From assembly GCA_904502225.1 (NCBI GenBank), contig CAJGDO010000022.1:1-22163 (forward strand): 22,163 nucleotides of DNA, written 5' to 3'. This document shows, one piece after another, positions 15,310 through 22,163 of the stretch; positions within the stretch are counted from its first letter, which is position 1, and each line of letters opens with the position of its first letter. The position numbers and the translations under genes are program-made. A model generated the notes under the pieces. It was not told the origin of the DNA and did not search any database. It was given only the letters and a program-made list of their open reading frames with translations. Origin of the DNA: an uncultured Clostridia bacterium (GTDB taxonomy: Bacteria > Bacillota > Clostridia > Christensenellales > Borkfalkiaceae).

Positions 15310-15387
15310 TTTCGATATAGATTATGACAGGAATTCTTGTCAAAGCGTGGAAAACTTTAACTTTCCCCCTGCCAAAATCCATCGAAA
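15310..15387 (-). promoter_or_regulatory. Predicted structured RNA element between rpsD and rpoA
   Basis: On the transcribed (minus) strand the two ends pair in three helices: 15310-15316 with 15381-15387 (7 bp), 15319-15323 with 15376-15380 (5 bp), and 15325-15331 with 15368-15374 (7 bp). Only a 2-base bulge and one mismatch separate them. Inside, 15349-15354 pairs with 15361-15366 as a hairpin. All three A-C oppositions on the plus strand become U-G pairs in the mRNA, so the fold is specific to the transcript. It is not followed by a T run and ends about 25 bases before the rpoA start. A role in regulation, processing or protein binding is inferred. Confidence 0.55.
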
Positions 15388-15410
15388 ATTATTATATTTT
15401 ATTTTTTTAA

Positions 15411-16034
15411 TTATTTTGAATACAATTCGACAATCATATGTTCAGCAATTTGAACGTCGATATCATCTCTTACAGGCAATGCTAAAACTTTACCAGTTAA
15501 AGTTTCTGGGTTGAATTCCAACCACTTTGGCATTGTGCCAACTTTCATTTGCTTAATTTCAGAGAAGTATTTGTTGTCTTTCTTGCTTTCCTTAACTGCA
15601 ATAACGTCGCCAACTTTAACGCTGAATGATGCAACGTTTACGTTTCTTCCGTTTACAGTAAAGTGTGCGTGTGTGACAAGTTGACGTGCTTGTGCTCTTG
15701 ATGAACCGATACCCATTCTATAGATAACGTTATCAAGTCTTCTTTCTAATAATGAAAGCATGTTTTCACCGGTAATACCCTTCATTCTATCAGCCTTATC
15801 GTAATAAGTTCTGAATTGACCTTCTAACACGCCATAAATTCTCTTACATTTTTGCTTTTCACGAAGTTGCAAGCCGTATTCAGAGATTTTCTTTCTTGCC
15901 ATACCGTGTTGACCAGGAGCAACTGGTCTTTTTTCAAATGCACAAGTGCCTTTAAAGCATCTTTCGCCTTTCAAAAACAATTTTGCACCTTCACGTCTGC
16001 ATAAACGACATTTTGATTCTGTATATTTAGCCAT
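15411..16034 (-). CDS. rpsD: 30S ribosomal protein S4, zinc-binding form
   Basis: S4 is a primary 16S rRNA binder that starts assembly of the small-subunit body and also acts in translational accuracy. The 207-residue protein has the N-terminal zinc motif Cys9, 12, 26, 31 (C+ type), the conserved KRPVAPGQHG, and the S4 RNA-binding domain RRLDNVIYRMGIGSSRAQARQLV.HAHFTVNGR (about 92-124). It sits between rpsK and rpoA, the usual clostridial arrangement. In E. coli S4 represses the alpha operon by binding its mRNA. Whether the structured element just downstream is a target here is unknown. Confidence 0.98.
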   Translation of the reverse strand: MAKYTESKCRLCRREGAKLFLKGERCFKGTCAFEKRPVAPGQHGMARKKISEYGLQLREKQKCKRIYGVLEGQFRTYYDKADRMKGITGENMLSLLERRLDNVIYRMGIGSSRAQARQLVTHAHFTVNGRNVNVASFSVKVGDVIAVKESKKDNKYFSEIKQMKVGTMPKWLEFNPETLTGKVLALPVRDDIDVQIAEHMIVELYSK

Positions 16035-16048
16035 TTATCTTTCCTCCA

Positions 16049-16441
16049 TTATACTCTACGCTTTTTAGGTGGTCTGCAACCATTGTGTGGGATTGGTGAA
16101 ACGTCTTGAATAAGTGTCACTTCCATATCACAGTTGGTTAAAGCACGGATTGCAGATTCTCTACCTGCACCTGGGCCTTTAACATAAACTTCTACAGAAC
16201 GCATGCCTTGTTCTCTTGCAACCTTACCTGCAGCTTCTGCTGCCATTTGTGCTGCAAATGGTGTGCTTTTTCTTGAACCCTTAAATCCAAGGCTACCTGC
16301 ACTTGACCAAGATACAGTGTTTCCTTGCATATCGGTTATTGTAACTAATGTGTTGTTGAATGATGCTTGAATGTGTACTTGTCCTTTGTCAACCTTTCTA
16401 GCATCTTTACGTTTTTTAACAATTTTCTTTACTGCTGCCAT
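16049..16441 (-). CDS. rpsK: 30S ribosomal protein S11
   Basis: S11 sits on the small-subunit platform near the mRNA exit. The 130-residue protein has the conserved HIQASFNNTLVTITD (22-36), the SSAGSLGFKGSRKSTPFAAQ core and the C-terminal DVSPIPHNGCRPPKKRRV. Normal length, 15 bases upstream of rpsD and 15 bases after rpsM. Confidence 0.98.
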   Translation of the reverse strand: MAAVKKIVKKRKDARKVDKGQVHIQASFNNTLVTITDMQGNTVSWSSAGSLGFKGSRKSTPFAAQMAAEAAGKVAREQGMRSVEVYVKGPGAGRESAIRALTNCDMEVTLIQDVSPIPHNGCRPPKKRRV

Positions 16442-16456
16442 TATCCGTTACCTCCA

Positions 16457-16834
16457 TTATCTAGTTGCCGTTTTCTTTTTAGCAACGGTACGGCGTGGAC
16501 CCTTTCTTGTCCTCGCATTTCTCTTTGAGCTTTGTCCACGAACTGGAAGGCCCTTTCTGTGACGAACACCACGATAGCAACCTATTTCAATCAATCTCTT
16601 GATGTTTAGGCTTACTTCGCTACGAAGGTCACCTTCTACACGAAGGTTGTGTTCGATATATTCTCTGAGTTTAGCAACATCGCTTTCGCTCAAATCTTTT
16701 ACTCTTGTATCTGGGTTAATACCCGTTTCACTGATAATTTTTTTTGCCGTTGTGAGTCCGATTCCGTAAATATACGTTAAACCGATTTCAACTCTTTTGT
16801 TATTAGGCAAATCAACGCCGGCTATACGTGCCAT
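16457..16834 (-). CDS. rpsM: 30S ribosomal protein S13
   Basis: S13 lies in the head of the small subunit and contacts tRNA and the large subunit. The 125-residue protein starts MARIAGVDLPNNKRVEIGLT, has the helix-two-turn-helix IYGIGLTTAKKI, the conserved YRGVRHRKGLPVRGQ, and a basic C-terminal tail. I chose ATG 16832-16834, which lies 9 bases after AGGAG and matches the family start; a TTG two codons upstream is too close to the ribosome site. The 132-base gap to rpmJ holds predicted RNA structure. Confidence 0.98.
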   Translation of the reverse strand: MARIAGVDLPNNKRVEIGLTYIYGIGLTTAKKIISETGINPDTRVKDLSESDVAKLREYIEHNLRVEGDLRSEVSLNIKRLIEIGCYRGVRHRKGLPVRGQSSKRNARTRKGPRRTVAKKKTATR

Positions 16835-16881
16835 TAACAATTTCTCCTTATTTTGTTTTTTTAATATTTATCTATAATGAT

Positions 16882-16972
16882 GCGAAAAAGACTTTCACTT
16901 TGGAATGACAGCTACTCGTTGGTTTTTTCGCTTGTTTTCTTTTAACCCTATCGGGCTAAATGGCTATTAGCC
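16882..16972 (-). promoter_or_regulatory. Possible structured leader between rpmJ and rpsM
   Basis: Three pairings are visible: an 8-bp stem 16882-16889 with 16924-16931; a hairpin 16944-16948 with 16953-16957 around a 4-base loop, with one G-U pair on the mRNA strand; and GGCTAA / TTAGCC (16954-16959 with 16967-16972) overlapping the rpmJ stop, which excludes the second. There is no terminator T run. A switch-like arrangement is possible but the evidence is weaker than for the rpsD-rpoA element. Confidence 0.35.
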
Positions 16973-17083
16973 TTGTCTTTGTTTGTGGTTCTTGTTCTTT
17001 GAACAGATTACCATAACTTTTCCGTTTCTCTTAATTACTCTACATTTGTCGCACATTGGCTTTACAGATGGTCTAACTTTCAT
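16967..17083 (-). CDS. rpmJ: 50S ribosomal protein L36, zinc-binding form
   Basis: This 38-residue protein reads MKVRPSVKPMCDKCRVIKR at its start and ends NKNHKQRQG. The zinc ligands Cys11, Cys14, Cys27 and His33 are present, so it is the classical C+ form. The ATG (17081-17083) follows AAAGGAG. It sits between infA and rpsM as in most Firmicutes. Confidence 0.97.
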   Translation of the reverse strand: MKVRPSVKPMCDKCRVIKRNGKVMVICSKNKNHKQRQG

Positions 17084-17114
17084 TTTATTTCTCCTTTAAG
17101 AATTAGTTTATGTT

Positions 17115-17336
17115 TTAGTTTTTACTACGCCAAATTATTCTTCCTTTGGTAAGGTCATAAGGGCTCATTTCTAATTTTACGCTATCACCAGGGATAATCT
17201 TTATATAGTGCATACGAAGTTTTCCTGATATATAAGCAGTTATAATATGTCCATTTGATAATTTTACGGTAAACGTGGCATTTGGTAGGGCTTCTACGAT
17301 GACACCTTCCGTTTCTATAACGTCATCCTTTGACAC
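17115..17336 (-). CDS. infA: Translation initiation factor IF-1
   Basis: IF-1 blocks the ribosomal A site during initiation and aids IF-2 and IF-3. The 73-residue S1/OB-fold protein starts SKDDVIETEGVIVEALPNA and shows the conserved F.VKLSNGH.I.A.ISGKLRM and PGDSVKLEMSPYDLTKGRI stretches. It initiates at GTG (17334-17336), 9 bases after AGGAGG. The ribosome site overlaps the end of the upstream KOW gene, which suggests coupled translation. Confidence 0.97.
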   Translation of the reverse strand: MSKDDVIETEGVIVEALPNATFTVKLSNGHIITAYISGKLRMHYIKIIPGDSVKLEMSPYDLTKGRIIWRSKN

Positions 17337-17340
17337 AAAC

Positions 17341-17625
17341 TTAATCCTCCTGTATTTTTTCTCTTTCGGCCTTTACCAGTTTATAAACTCTTTGGTTTCC
17401 AACTGGTTGACCGCTTTTTATATTTTCTGCAACGCTTTGTGCGTTTGCAGTAGATATTTGTTTAACGTGTTTAACGTTTTTTATCTTTGGTCTATCTACT
17501 TTTCGTGTTTTTCCATCGACAACAAAAACTTGTTTTTGTTTTATATTAACGACTAAAAAACATTTATTTTTGTCACGACCTGCTAATGAAACTACAAAAT
17601 CACCGATTTTTATAGGCATATTCAT
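17341..17625 (-). CDS. KOW-domain RNA-binding protein, RPL14A-like
   Basis: The 94-residue protein begins with a KOW-like beta unit (IKIGDFVVSLAGRDKNKCFLV, about 5-25) and continues VVDGKTRKVDRPKIKNVKH, resembling the L14e/RPL14A-like proteins (COG2163) encoded in the spc operon of many Clostridia between map and infA. A ribosome-associated role is inferred from the location and the KOW fold; none is proven as far as I know. The first ATG is 5 bases from AAGGTG at the end of map; Met3 is an alternative start. The C-terminal half is basic and helix-prone with no recognised motif. Confidence 0.85.
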   Translation of the reverse strand: MNMPIKIGDFVVSLAGRDKNKCFLVVNIKQKQVFVVDGKTRKVDRPKIKNVKHVKQISTANAQSVAENIKSGQPVGNQRVYKLVKAEREKIQED

Positions 17626-17633
17626 CTTTCACC

Positions 17634-18380
17634 TTAAAGCGTTAAAATTTCAACGCCGTTTTCGGTAATCGCAACCGTGTTTTCGTAATGTGCCGATGGC
17701 AACCTATCACGAGTCACAACGCTCCAACCGTCTGATAAAAAGTCAACCTGATAAGTTCCCATATTTATCATTGGCTCGATTGCTATGGTCATACCTTTTT
17801 TAAGCCTTATGCCCGTGCCTTTCTTTCCATAGTTTGGAACTGAAGGGTCTTCGTGCATTTCTCTGCCTATTCCGTGCCCAACCAATGCCCTTACAACTGA
17901 ATATCCATTGTTTTCTGCATGGGTTTGAACGTGATAACCAATATCGCCAAGAGGTGTTCCATCACGGAGATTCTCTATCGCTTTGAAGAAACATTCTTCG
18001 GTGATTTTGACAAGTTTTCTTTTTTCTTCGCTAACGTTGCCGACCATAAATGTTCGTGCAGCGTCGCCTTGCCAACCGTTATAAAGAACTCCAACGTCAA
18101 TCGACACAAGTTGTCCGTCCTTAATAATTACATCATCACTTGGTATCCCGTGAACGACCATTTCATCAATCGATGCACAAATCGAGGCTGGATAACCGCC
18201 ATATCCTAAAAACGAAGGGGTTGCTCCGCAAGATTTTATATAATCGTAAGCAATTTTATCAAGTTGCTTCGTCGTCATACCAACTTTAATTGATTTTTCA
18301 ATTAAGTCAAGGACGTTTTTGGTGATTCTACCACTTTCTCGCATTTGATTAAGTTCGGAATCTGTTTTTATAGTAATCAT
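17634..18380 (-). CDS. map: Methionine aminopeptidase, type I
   Basis: Map removes the initiator methionine from nascent proteins. The 248-residue protein has the pita-bread fold ligands: His77 (MVVHGIP), the metal ligands Asp95 (SIDVG) and Asp106 (GDAARTF), His169 (GHGIG), Glu202 (IEPM) and Glu233 (YENT). The length matches the short bacterial type I form without a zinc-finger extension. The start abuts the adk stop with no spacer, so translation is probably coupled. Confidence 0.98.
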   Translation of the reverse strand: MITIKTDSELNQMRESGRITKNVLDLIEKSIKVGMTTKQLDKIAYDYIKSCGATPSFLGYGGYPASICASIDEMVVHGIPSDDVIIKDGQLVSIDVGVLYNGWQGDAARTFMVGNVSEEKRKLVKITEECFFKAIENLRDGTPLGDIGYHVQTHAENNGYSVVRALVGHGIGREMHEDPSVPNYGKKGTGIRLKKGMTIAIEPMINMGTYQVDFLSDGWSVVTRDRLPSAHYENTVAITENGVEILTL

Positions 18381-19001
18381 TTAACCTAAAACCTTTTTGA
18401 TTTCACAAAAGACTTTGTCTATTGATTGGTCACCATTTACAACACGCAATTTGTTTTTGTTTTTATAATAATCAATCAATGGTGCTGTTTGGCTTTTATA
18501 AACTGATAATCTTTCTTTAACGGTTTCAACGTTATCGTCCTTTCTAATTATGAGTTTTTCACCACATATAGGACAATTTTGTCTATCACCTATAAAGTCG
18601 ATATGGAATGAACCAGCACATTTTGGGCAACTTCTTCTGCCCACTAATCTATGCTCAATTTTTGCAAGTTCAACGTCTATATCAATAACGACGTCTGGCG
18701 TAGCAAATTCATCAAGAGCCTTTGCTTGTGTTAGGTTTCTTGGGAAACCGTCAAGCATATATCCGTTTTTACAATCATCTTTTGACAATCTATCTTTAAC
18801 CATTTCAATTGTCAAATCATCCGGACACAAGTCGCCAGTGTTCATAACTGCTTTTACTTTAACGCCAAGAGGTGTTTCATTTTTAATGTTTTCCCTAAAT
18901 ATGTCGCCAGTTGATATATGTGGCAAATTATACTTTTCAGCAATTAAATTTGCTTGTGTTCCTTTGCCACTACCCGGTGCGCCAAGTAATATCAATTTCA
19001 T
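18381..19001 (-). CDS. adk: Adenylate kinase, zinc-lid form
   Basis: Adk interconverts AMP and ATP with ADP. The 206-residue protein has the P-loop GAPGSGKGT (7-15), the AMP-binding STGDIFR (30-36) and DGFPRN (84-89), and a long LID with four zinc cysteines (Cys125, 128, 143, 146), typical of Gram-positive enzymes. It lies 5 bases after secY, the standard spc-operon order. Confidence 0.98.
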   Translation of the reverse strand: MKLILLGAPGSGKGTQANLIAEKYNLPHISTGDIFRENIKNETPLGVKVKAVMNTGDLCPDDLTIEMVKDRLSKDDCKNGYMLDGFPRNLTQAKALDEFATPDVVIDIDVELAKIEHRLVGRRSCPKCAGSFHIDFIGDRQNCPICGEKLIIRKDDNVETVKERLSVYKSQTAPLIDYYKNKNKLRVVNGDQSIDKVFCEIKKVLG

Positions 19002-19006
19002 AATAG

Positions 19007-20305
19007 TTATTTCAAAAATCCTTTGTAATTCTTCATCATGATTTGCGATTGCAATGCTTGTTCAAATTCAAGTGCAACTGACACGATAATCAATAAACCT
19101 GTTGCTGTAAACACACTAGCTAGTCCTTCACCACCAACAGCCTTAAATACTACGGTTGGGATAAGTGCCAACAATGCAAGGAAGATTGCACCAAACAATG
19201 TTATTCTGTTTGCAACTCTCTTCAAATAATCTGCAGTTGGTTTACCAGGTCTTGTTCCTGGGATGAAACCACCGTTGCCTTGAATACTCTTACTAATATC
19301 ATCAGGGTTAAACTGAATTTGGTTATAGACGTCAGAGAAGAACAAAATTAACAAGCAAAGTAATACAATATATACCCAAGATTCTGTCCCAACGTTTCTA
19401 CCCCACCAAGTTTCTTCTGTTGCATATCCTAAAAGTTGGATAATCAAGTCTGGGAAACTTAAGATTGAGAACGCAAAGATTAATGGCATAACGCCTGATG
19501 CGTTAACTTTGATAGGAATATGGGTAGATTGTCCACCATACATTTTCCTGCCCTTAACTTGTTTTGCGTATTGAACCGGAATTTTTCTTTCTGCCGTATC
19601 AACCGTTACGATTGCACCGAAAATTACTATTGCAACCAAGATGAAACCAACAAGCGTCCAAATAGACGTTAATGACGTTGCTTCAACGAAGATGCCTTTA
19701 ATAACACCAGCAATCGCTGTACCTGCTGATGATAAGATACCAGCAAAGATTAACAATGAAATACCGTTAGATACACCGTAGTCGGTGATTCTTTCGCCTA
19801 TCCACATTGTTAAACAAGCACCAGAAGTGTAAACAAGCACCAAGAACGCATAACTTAAAACTTTTGCAAAACCTTCATTACCAAAAAGTTGGTTGAATTC
19901 GATGGCGTTTGAGCCACCAAAGGTAAATAAAATACCTAATGATTGAGCGATTGCAAGAACTATTGTTAAAAGTCTTGTGTAGTTGCTAATTTTCCTCTTA
20001 CCTTCTTCGCCTTGCTTGCTTAATCTTTCAAGTGCAGGGATACCAACAGATAAAAGTTGTATAATAATTGATGCGTTGATGTAAGGGCCGATACCCATTG
20101 CAAAGAAGGTGCCAAGTGACAATGCACTACCAGACACAGCGTTCATAATTTGCAACAACGAATATTCTTCTAAACCGGTAAACGCTGATACGCCAGGAAC
20201 AGGGATATAACATCCAAGTCTGTAAACGAAAAGCAACGCAATGGTTATTAAGATTTTACGTCTTACTTCTTTAATCTTAAACGCATTTACTATTGTTTGA
20301 AACAT
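19007..20305 (-). CDS. secY: Preprotein translocase channel subunit SecY
   Basis: SecY forms the ten-helix membrane channel through which SecA (3209-5893) pushes preproteins. The 432-residue protein has the N-terminal helix and periplasmic IPVPGVSAF (34-42), the conserved loop SKQGEEGKRKI (96-106) before helix 3, TAERKIPVQYAKQVKGRKMYGG in the fifth cytoplasmic loop region (237-258), SGVMPLIFA, and FIPGTRPGKPTADYL before helix 9. Normal length and order after rplO. Confidence 0.98.
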   Translation of the reverse strand: MFQTIVNAFKIKEVRRKILITIALLFVYRLGCYIPVPGVSAFTGLEEYSLLQIMNAVSGSALSLGTFFAMGIGPYINASIIIQLLSVGIPALERLSKQGEEGKRKISNYTRLLTIVLAIAQSLGILFTFGGSNAIEFNQLFGNEGFAKVLSYAFLVLVYTSGACLTMWIGERITDYGVSNGISLLIFAGILSSAGTAIAGVIKGIFVEATSLTSIWTLVGFILVAIVIFGAIVTVDTAERKIPVQYAKQVKGRKMYGGQSTHIPIKVNASGVMPLIFAFSILSFPDLIIQLLGYATEETWWGRNVGTESWVYIVLLCLLILFFSDVYNQIQFNPDDISKSIQGNGGFIPGTRPGKPTADYLKRVANRITLFGAIFLALLALIPTVVFKAVGGEGLASVFTATGLLIIVSVALEFEQALQSQIMMKNYKGFLK

Positions 20306-20331
20306 TTTGCCCTCCTTAAAGTTAGTGGGGA

Positions 20332-20778
20332 TTAAATTTCTTCAATTTTTCCACCGGCTTTTTCAATAGCATCTTTTGCTGATGCAGAGAAACTTGCCGC
20401 TTTAACGGTAAGAGCTTTTGTCAACGTGCCATTACCTAATACTTTTAAGCCGATACTGCCCTTAACGAGTTTGATAAGTCCTTTTTCGTTAAGAATTTGC
20501 ATATCAACTACTGAATTTGCTTCAAAACCTTCTAATACTGAAAGGTTTACAATGCTATATACTTTGCGGAAATGGTTGTTGAAGCCACGCTTTGGAATTC
20601 TTCTGATTAAAGGCATTTGGCCACCTTCAAATCCTGGACGAACACCACCACCGCTTCTTGCCCATTGTCCTTTATGTCCTTTACCGCTGGTTTTACCGAG
20701 CCCGGAGCCAATACCTCTGCCTAATCTTTTCTTAGCAGTCGTTGCGCCCTCTGCAGGACTTAAATTACCTAATCTCAT
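20332..20778 (-). CDS. rplO: 50S ribosomal protein L15
   Basis: L15 is a late-assembly 23S rRNA binder. The 148-residue protein has the Gly/Arg-rich N-terminal extension (RLGRGIGSGLGKTSGKGHKG at 18-37), GGVRPGFEGGQMPLIRRIPKRGF (44-66) and a C-terminal beta domain ending AIEKAGGKIEEI. It lies between rpmD and secY as usual. Confidence 0.98.
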   Translation of the reverse strand: MRLGNLSPAEGATTAKKRLGRGIGSGLGKTSGKGHKGQWARSGGGVRPGFEGGQMPLIRRIPKRGFNNHFRKVYSIVNLSVLEGFEANSVVDMQILNEKGLIKLVKGSIGLKVLGNGTLTKALTVKAASFSASAKDAIEKAGGKIEEI

Positions 20779-20811
20779 TTTATTACTCCTTGATATTTGT
20801 TAATAGCGAAC

Positions 20812-21015
20812 TTAAATCTTTTCAACTTTCACAAGATACTTAACCTTTGCAATCATACCGAGAATGCAGGGGTTTTCTTCGTGAATACGGAAAGAACGAA
20901 TCTTTTTAAGTCCTAATGCCTCTACAACTTTCTTGTGTTGGGGCAATACTGCTATCGTGCTCTTAACAAGCGTAACTTTTATTTTGCCGGTTTCAGCTTT
21001 CTTTGCCTTTGCCAT
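20812..21015 (-). CDS. rpmD: 50S ribosomal protein L30
   Basis: The 67-residue protein contains IKVTLVKSTIAVLPQHKKVVEALGLKKI, the L30 core, with an Ala/Lys-rich start. Serine-rich contacts typical of L30 are partly kept (KSTIA). It lies between rpsE and rplO. The ATG follows AAGGAGGGT. Confidence 0.95.
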   Translation of the reverse strand: MAKAKKAETGKIKVTLVKSTIAVLPQHKKVVEALGLKKIRSFRIHEENPCILGMIAKVKYLVKVEKI

Positions 21016-21028
21016 AAAAGTACCCTCC

Positions 21029-21550
21029 TTAACCGTTGATTTCTTCGACGGATTTACCGCGAATCGCTGCTATTTGTTCAGCAGTTCTTAATTCTTTAAG
21101 CCCAGCAAGCGCTGCTTTTACACAGTTGATGGGGTTGTTTGTTCCATGTGATTTAGTTCTGATGTTGGTAATACCAACCGCTTCCATTACCGCACGAACA
21201 GGACCACCGGCTATAACACCAGTACCTTCTGCAGCAGGCATCATAAGAACCGATCCACTGCCGAATTTTCCTAATACTTCGTGAGGAATACTCGTGCCTA
21301 AAAGTGATACGGGGAACATGTTCTTCTTTGCTCTGAGCGTTGCCTTGTCAATTGCTTCGGGTACTTCCTTTGCTTTACCCATTGCGCAACCTACCTTGCC
21401 TGCGCCGTCGCCTACGACTACGAGAGCGGCGAATCTCATATTTCTACCACCCTTAACGGTTTTGGTAACACGGTTGACGCAAATAAGCTTTTTAACTAAG
21501 CCGTCATTTTCTTCCGCCTTTCTGGGCGCTCTGTTATTATCTCTTGCCAT
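21029..21550 (-). CDS. rpsE: 30S ribosomal protein S5
   Basis: S5 acts in mRNA unwinding at the entry channel and in accuracy. The 173-residue protein has the N-terminal double-stranded-RNA-binding fold (VNRVTKTVKGGRNMRFAALVVVGD, about 26-49, then GKVGCAMGKAKEVPEAI) and the C-terminal domain with GTGVIAGGPVRAVMEAVGI (129-147). Normal length. It appears to use more GCG, TCC and GTC codons than genes to its left. Confidence 0.98.
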   Translation of the reverse strand: MARDNNRAPRKAEENDGLVKKLICVNRVTKTVKGGRNMRFAALVVVGDGAGKVGCAMGKAKEVPEAIDKATLRAKKNMFPVSLLGTSIPHEVLGKFGSGSVLMMPAAEGTGVIAGGPVRAVMEAVGITNIRTKSHGTNNPINCVKAALAGLKELRTAEQIAAIRGKSVEEING

Positions 21551-21573
21551 TTTTCGTTTTTCTCCTTGATTTT

Positions 21574-21942
21574 TTAGAATTCTAAGCCGCCCTTTCTTGC
21601 GCCGTCTGCTAAACTAGCAACACGTCCGGTATAAAGATATCCGCCTCTGTCAAAAACAACTGCGCTAATCTTTTTCGACTTTGCCTTCTTTGCGAGAAGT
21701 TCGCCAACTGCGAACGCCTGCGCCTTTCTGTCTTTGCCTTCTAAAGTACCTTTGAGTTCTTTATCAAGCGTTGACGCCGTAACCAAGGTGTTACCTTTAA
21801 CGTCGTCTATAAGCTGAGCATAAATGTGAGTTAAACTTCTGTAAACTGAAAGTCTGGGCGTTTCCGCACTGCCTTTAACTTTACCTCTAACTCTCTTATG
21901 TCTTTTTAATCTGTCTTTATTCTTGTTGATTTTAGTAATCAT
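21574..21942 (-). CDS. rplR: 50S ribosomal protein L18
   Basis: L18 carries 5S rRNA into the large subunit. The 122-residue protein has the basic N-terminus, RLSVYRSLTHIYAQLIDD (about 31-48), and the conserved C-terminal VVFDRGGYLYTGRVASLADGARKGGLEF. The ATG is about 9 bases after AGGAGT. A 97-base gap with hairpins separates it from rplF, longer than usual for this pair. Codon choice (GCG, TCG) looks less AT-biased than in the genes left of about 20.9 kb. Confidence 0.98.
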   Translation of the reverse strand: MITKINKNKDRLKRHKRVRGKVKGSAETPRLSVYRSLTHIYAQLIDDVKGNTLVTASTLDKELKGTLEGKDRKAQAFAVGELLAKKAKSKKISAVVFDRGGYLYTGRVASLADGARKGGLEF

Positions 21943-21971
21943 AGTTTTTTACTCCTGTTTAATAACTTTTC

Positions 21972-22025
21972 GCACTAAAAGTGCACTCGGCAGACGCACT
22001 AAAACTTTAAGTGCGTCCACTAAAA
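21972..22025 (-). repeat. Hairpin and repeat array between rplF and rplR
   Basis: On the mRNA strand 22010-22020 pairs with 21990-22000 in an 11-bp stem (two G-U pairs) around a 9-base loop. A second 5-bp hairpin GCACT-AAA-AGTGC occupies 21972-21984. CACTAAAA occurs three times in direct orientation (21973-21980, 21997-22004, 22018-22025), spaced 24 and 21 bases. The arms of the two hairpins can also pair with each other. There is no terminator T run. Confidence 0.6.
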
Positions 22026-22039
22026 GCCCTTTAAAACTC

Positions 22040-22163
22040 TTAACCCTTTGAACCAGCTGCTTTACCAACTTTACGTTCGATAACTTCATCGCTGTAACGG
22101 ATTCCGTATCCGTGATAGGGTTCAGGTTCTCTAATACCTCTTAATATTGCCGCAAATTGACCA
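22040..22163 (-). CDS. rplF: 50S ribosomal protein L6, C-terminal part
   Basis: The last 40 residues before TAA (22040-22042) read GQFAAILRGIREPEPYHGYG, then IRYSDEVIERKVGKAAGSKG. REPEPY.G.GIRY.DE is the L6 C-terminal signature. The 5' part lies beyond the right edge. Its position just before rplR fits the spc operon. Confidence 0.96.
   Translation of the reverse strand, partial: GQFAAILRGIREPEPYHGYGIRYSDEVIERKVGKAAGSKG

Overview
The window is AT-rich and densely coded. It looks like the chromosome of a low-GC Gram-positive bacterium, most likely an uncultured member of the Clostridia (inference). Support comes from the gene order secY-adk-map-KOW protein-infA-rpmJ-rpsM-rpsK-rpsD-rpoA-rplQ with rpsD inside the operon, from secA directly followed by prfB, and from zinc (Cys4) forms of Adk and S4.

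Layout, left to right. (1) 1-332 is the 5' part of a minus-strand gene resembling the N-terminal domain of some GIY-YIG nuclease-family proteins, with its own promoter. (2) About 333-1007 has no intact gene; it holds a tiny broken frame, small repeats and two minus-strand terminators. (3) 1008-7822 is a minus-strand unit metK-comF-secA-prfB-tsaD. It starts at a consensus promoter (7850-7878) and ends at a strong terminator (971-996). prfB carries the programmed +1 frameshift at codon 26, so the gene really runs 2057-3158. (4) 7823-8084 is a divergent control region: two perfectly spaced consensus promoters back to back and two nearly identical 23-bp copies of a TTGAC-N6-GTCAA operator. (5) 8085-13380 is a plus-strand operon: a TetR-family regulator, two half-transporters of a TM287/288-type heterodimeric ABC exporter, and a PflX-type radical SAM protein, closed by a bidirectional terminator. 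(6) 13427-13591 is a small acidic protein gene on the minus strand with its own promoter. (7) 13819-22163 is the minus-strand end of the ribosomal spc/alpha operon, from the 3' end of rplF to rplQ, closed by a 12-bp terminator stem.

Functionally, most of the window is housekeeping: ribosomal proteins, RNA polymerase alpha, initiation factor 1, release factor 2, Sec translocation, nucleotide and SAM synthesis, tRNA modification and N-terminal Met removal. The accessory part is the TetR-controlled exporter with its co-transcribed radical SAM gene.

I see no CRISPR array, tRNA, rRNA, transposase or obvious new defence system. The least explained signals are RNA structures inside the ribosomal operon, above all a 19-bp bulged stem between rpsD and rpoA and a hairpin array between rplF and rplR. 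Both pair fully only on the transcribed strand, because their mismatches on the plus strand become G-U pairs in the mRNA. The duplicated TetR operator, the enlarged L17, and a possible composition change near 21 kb also deserve a second look.
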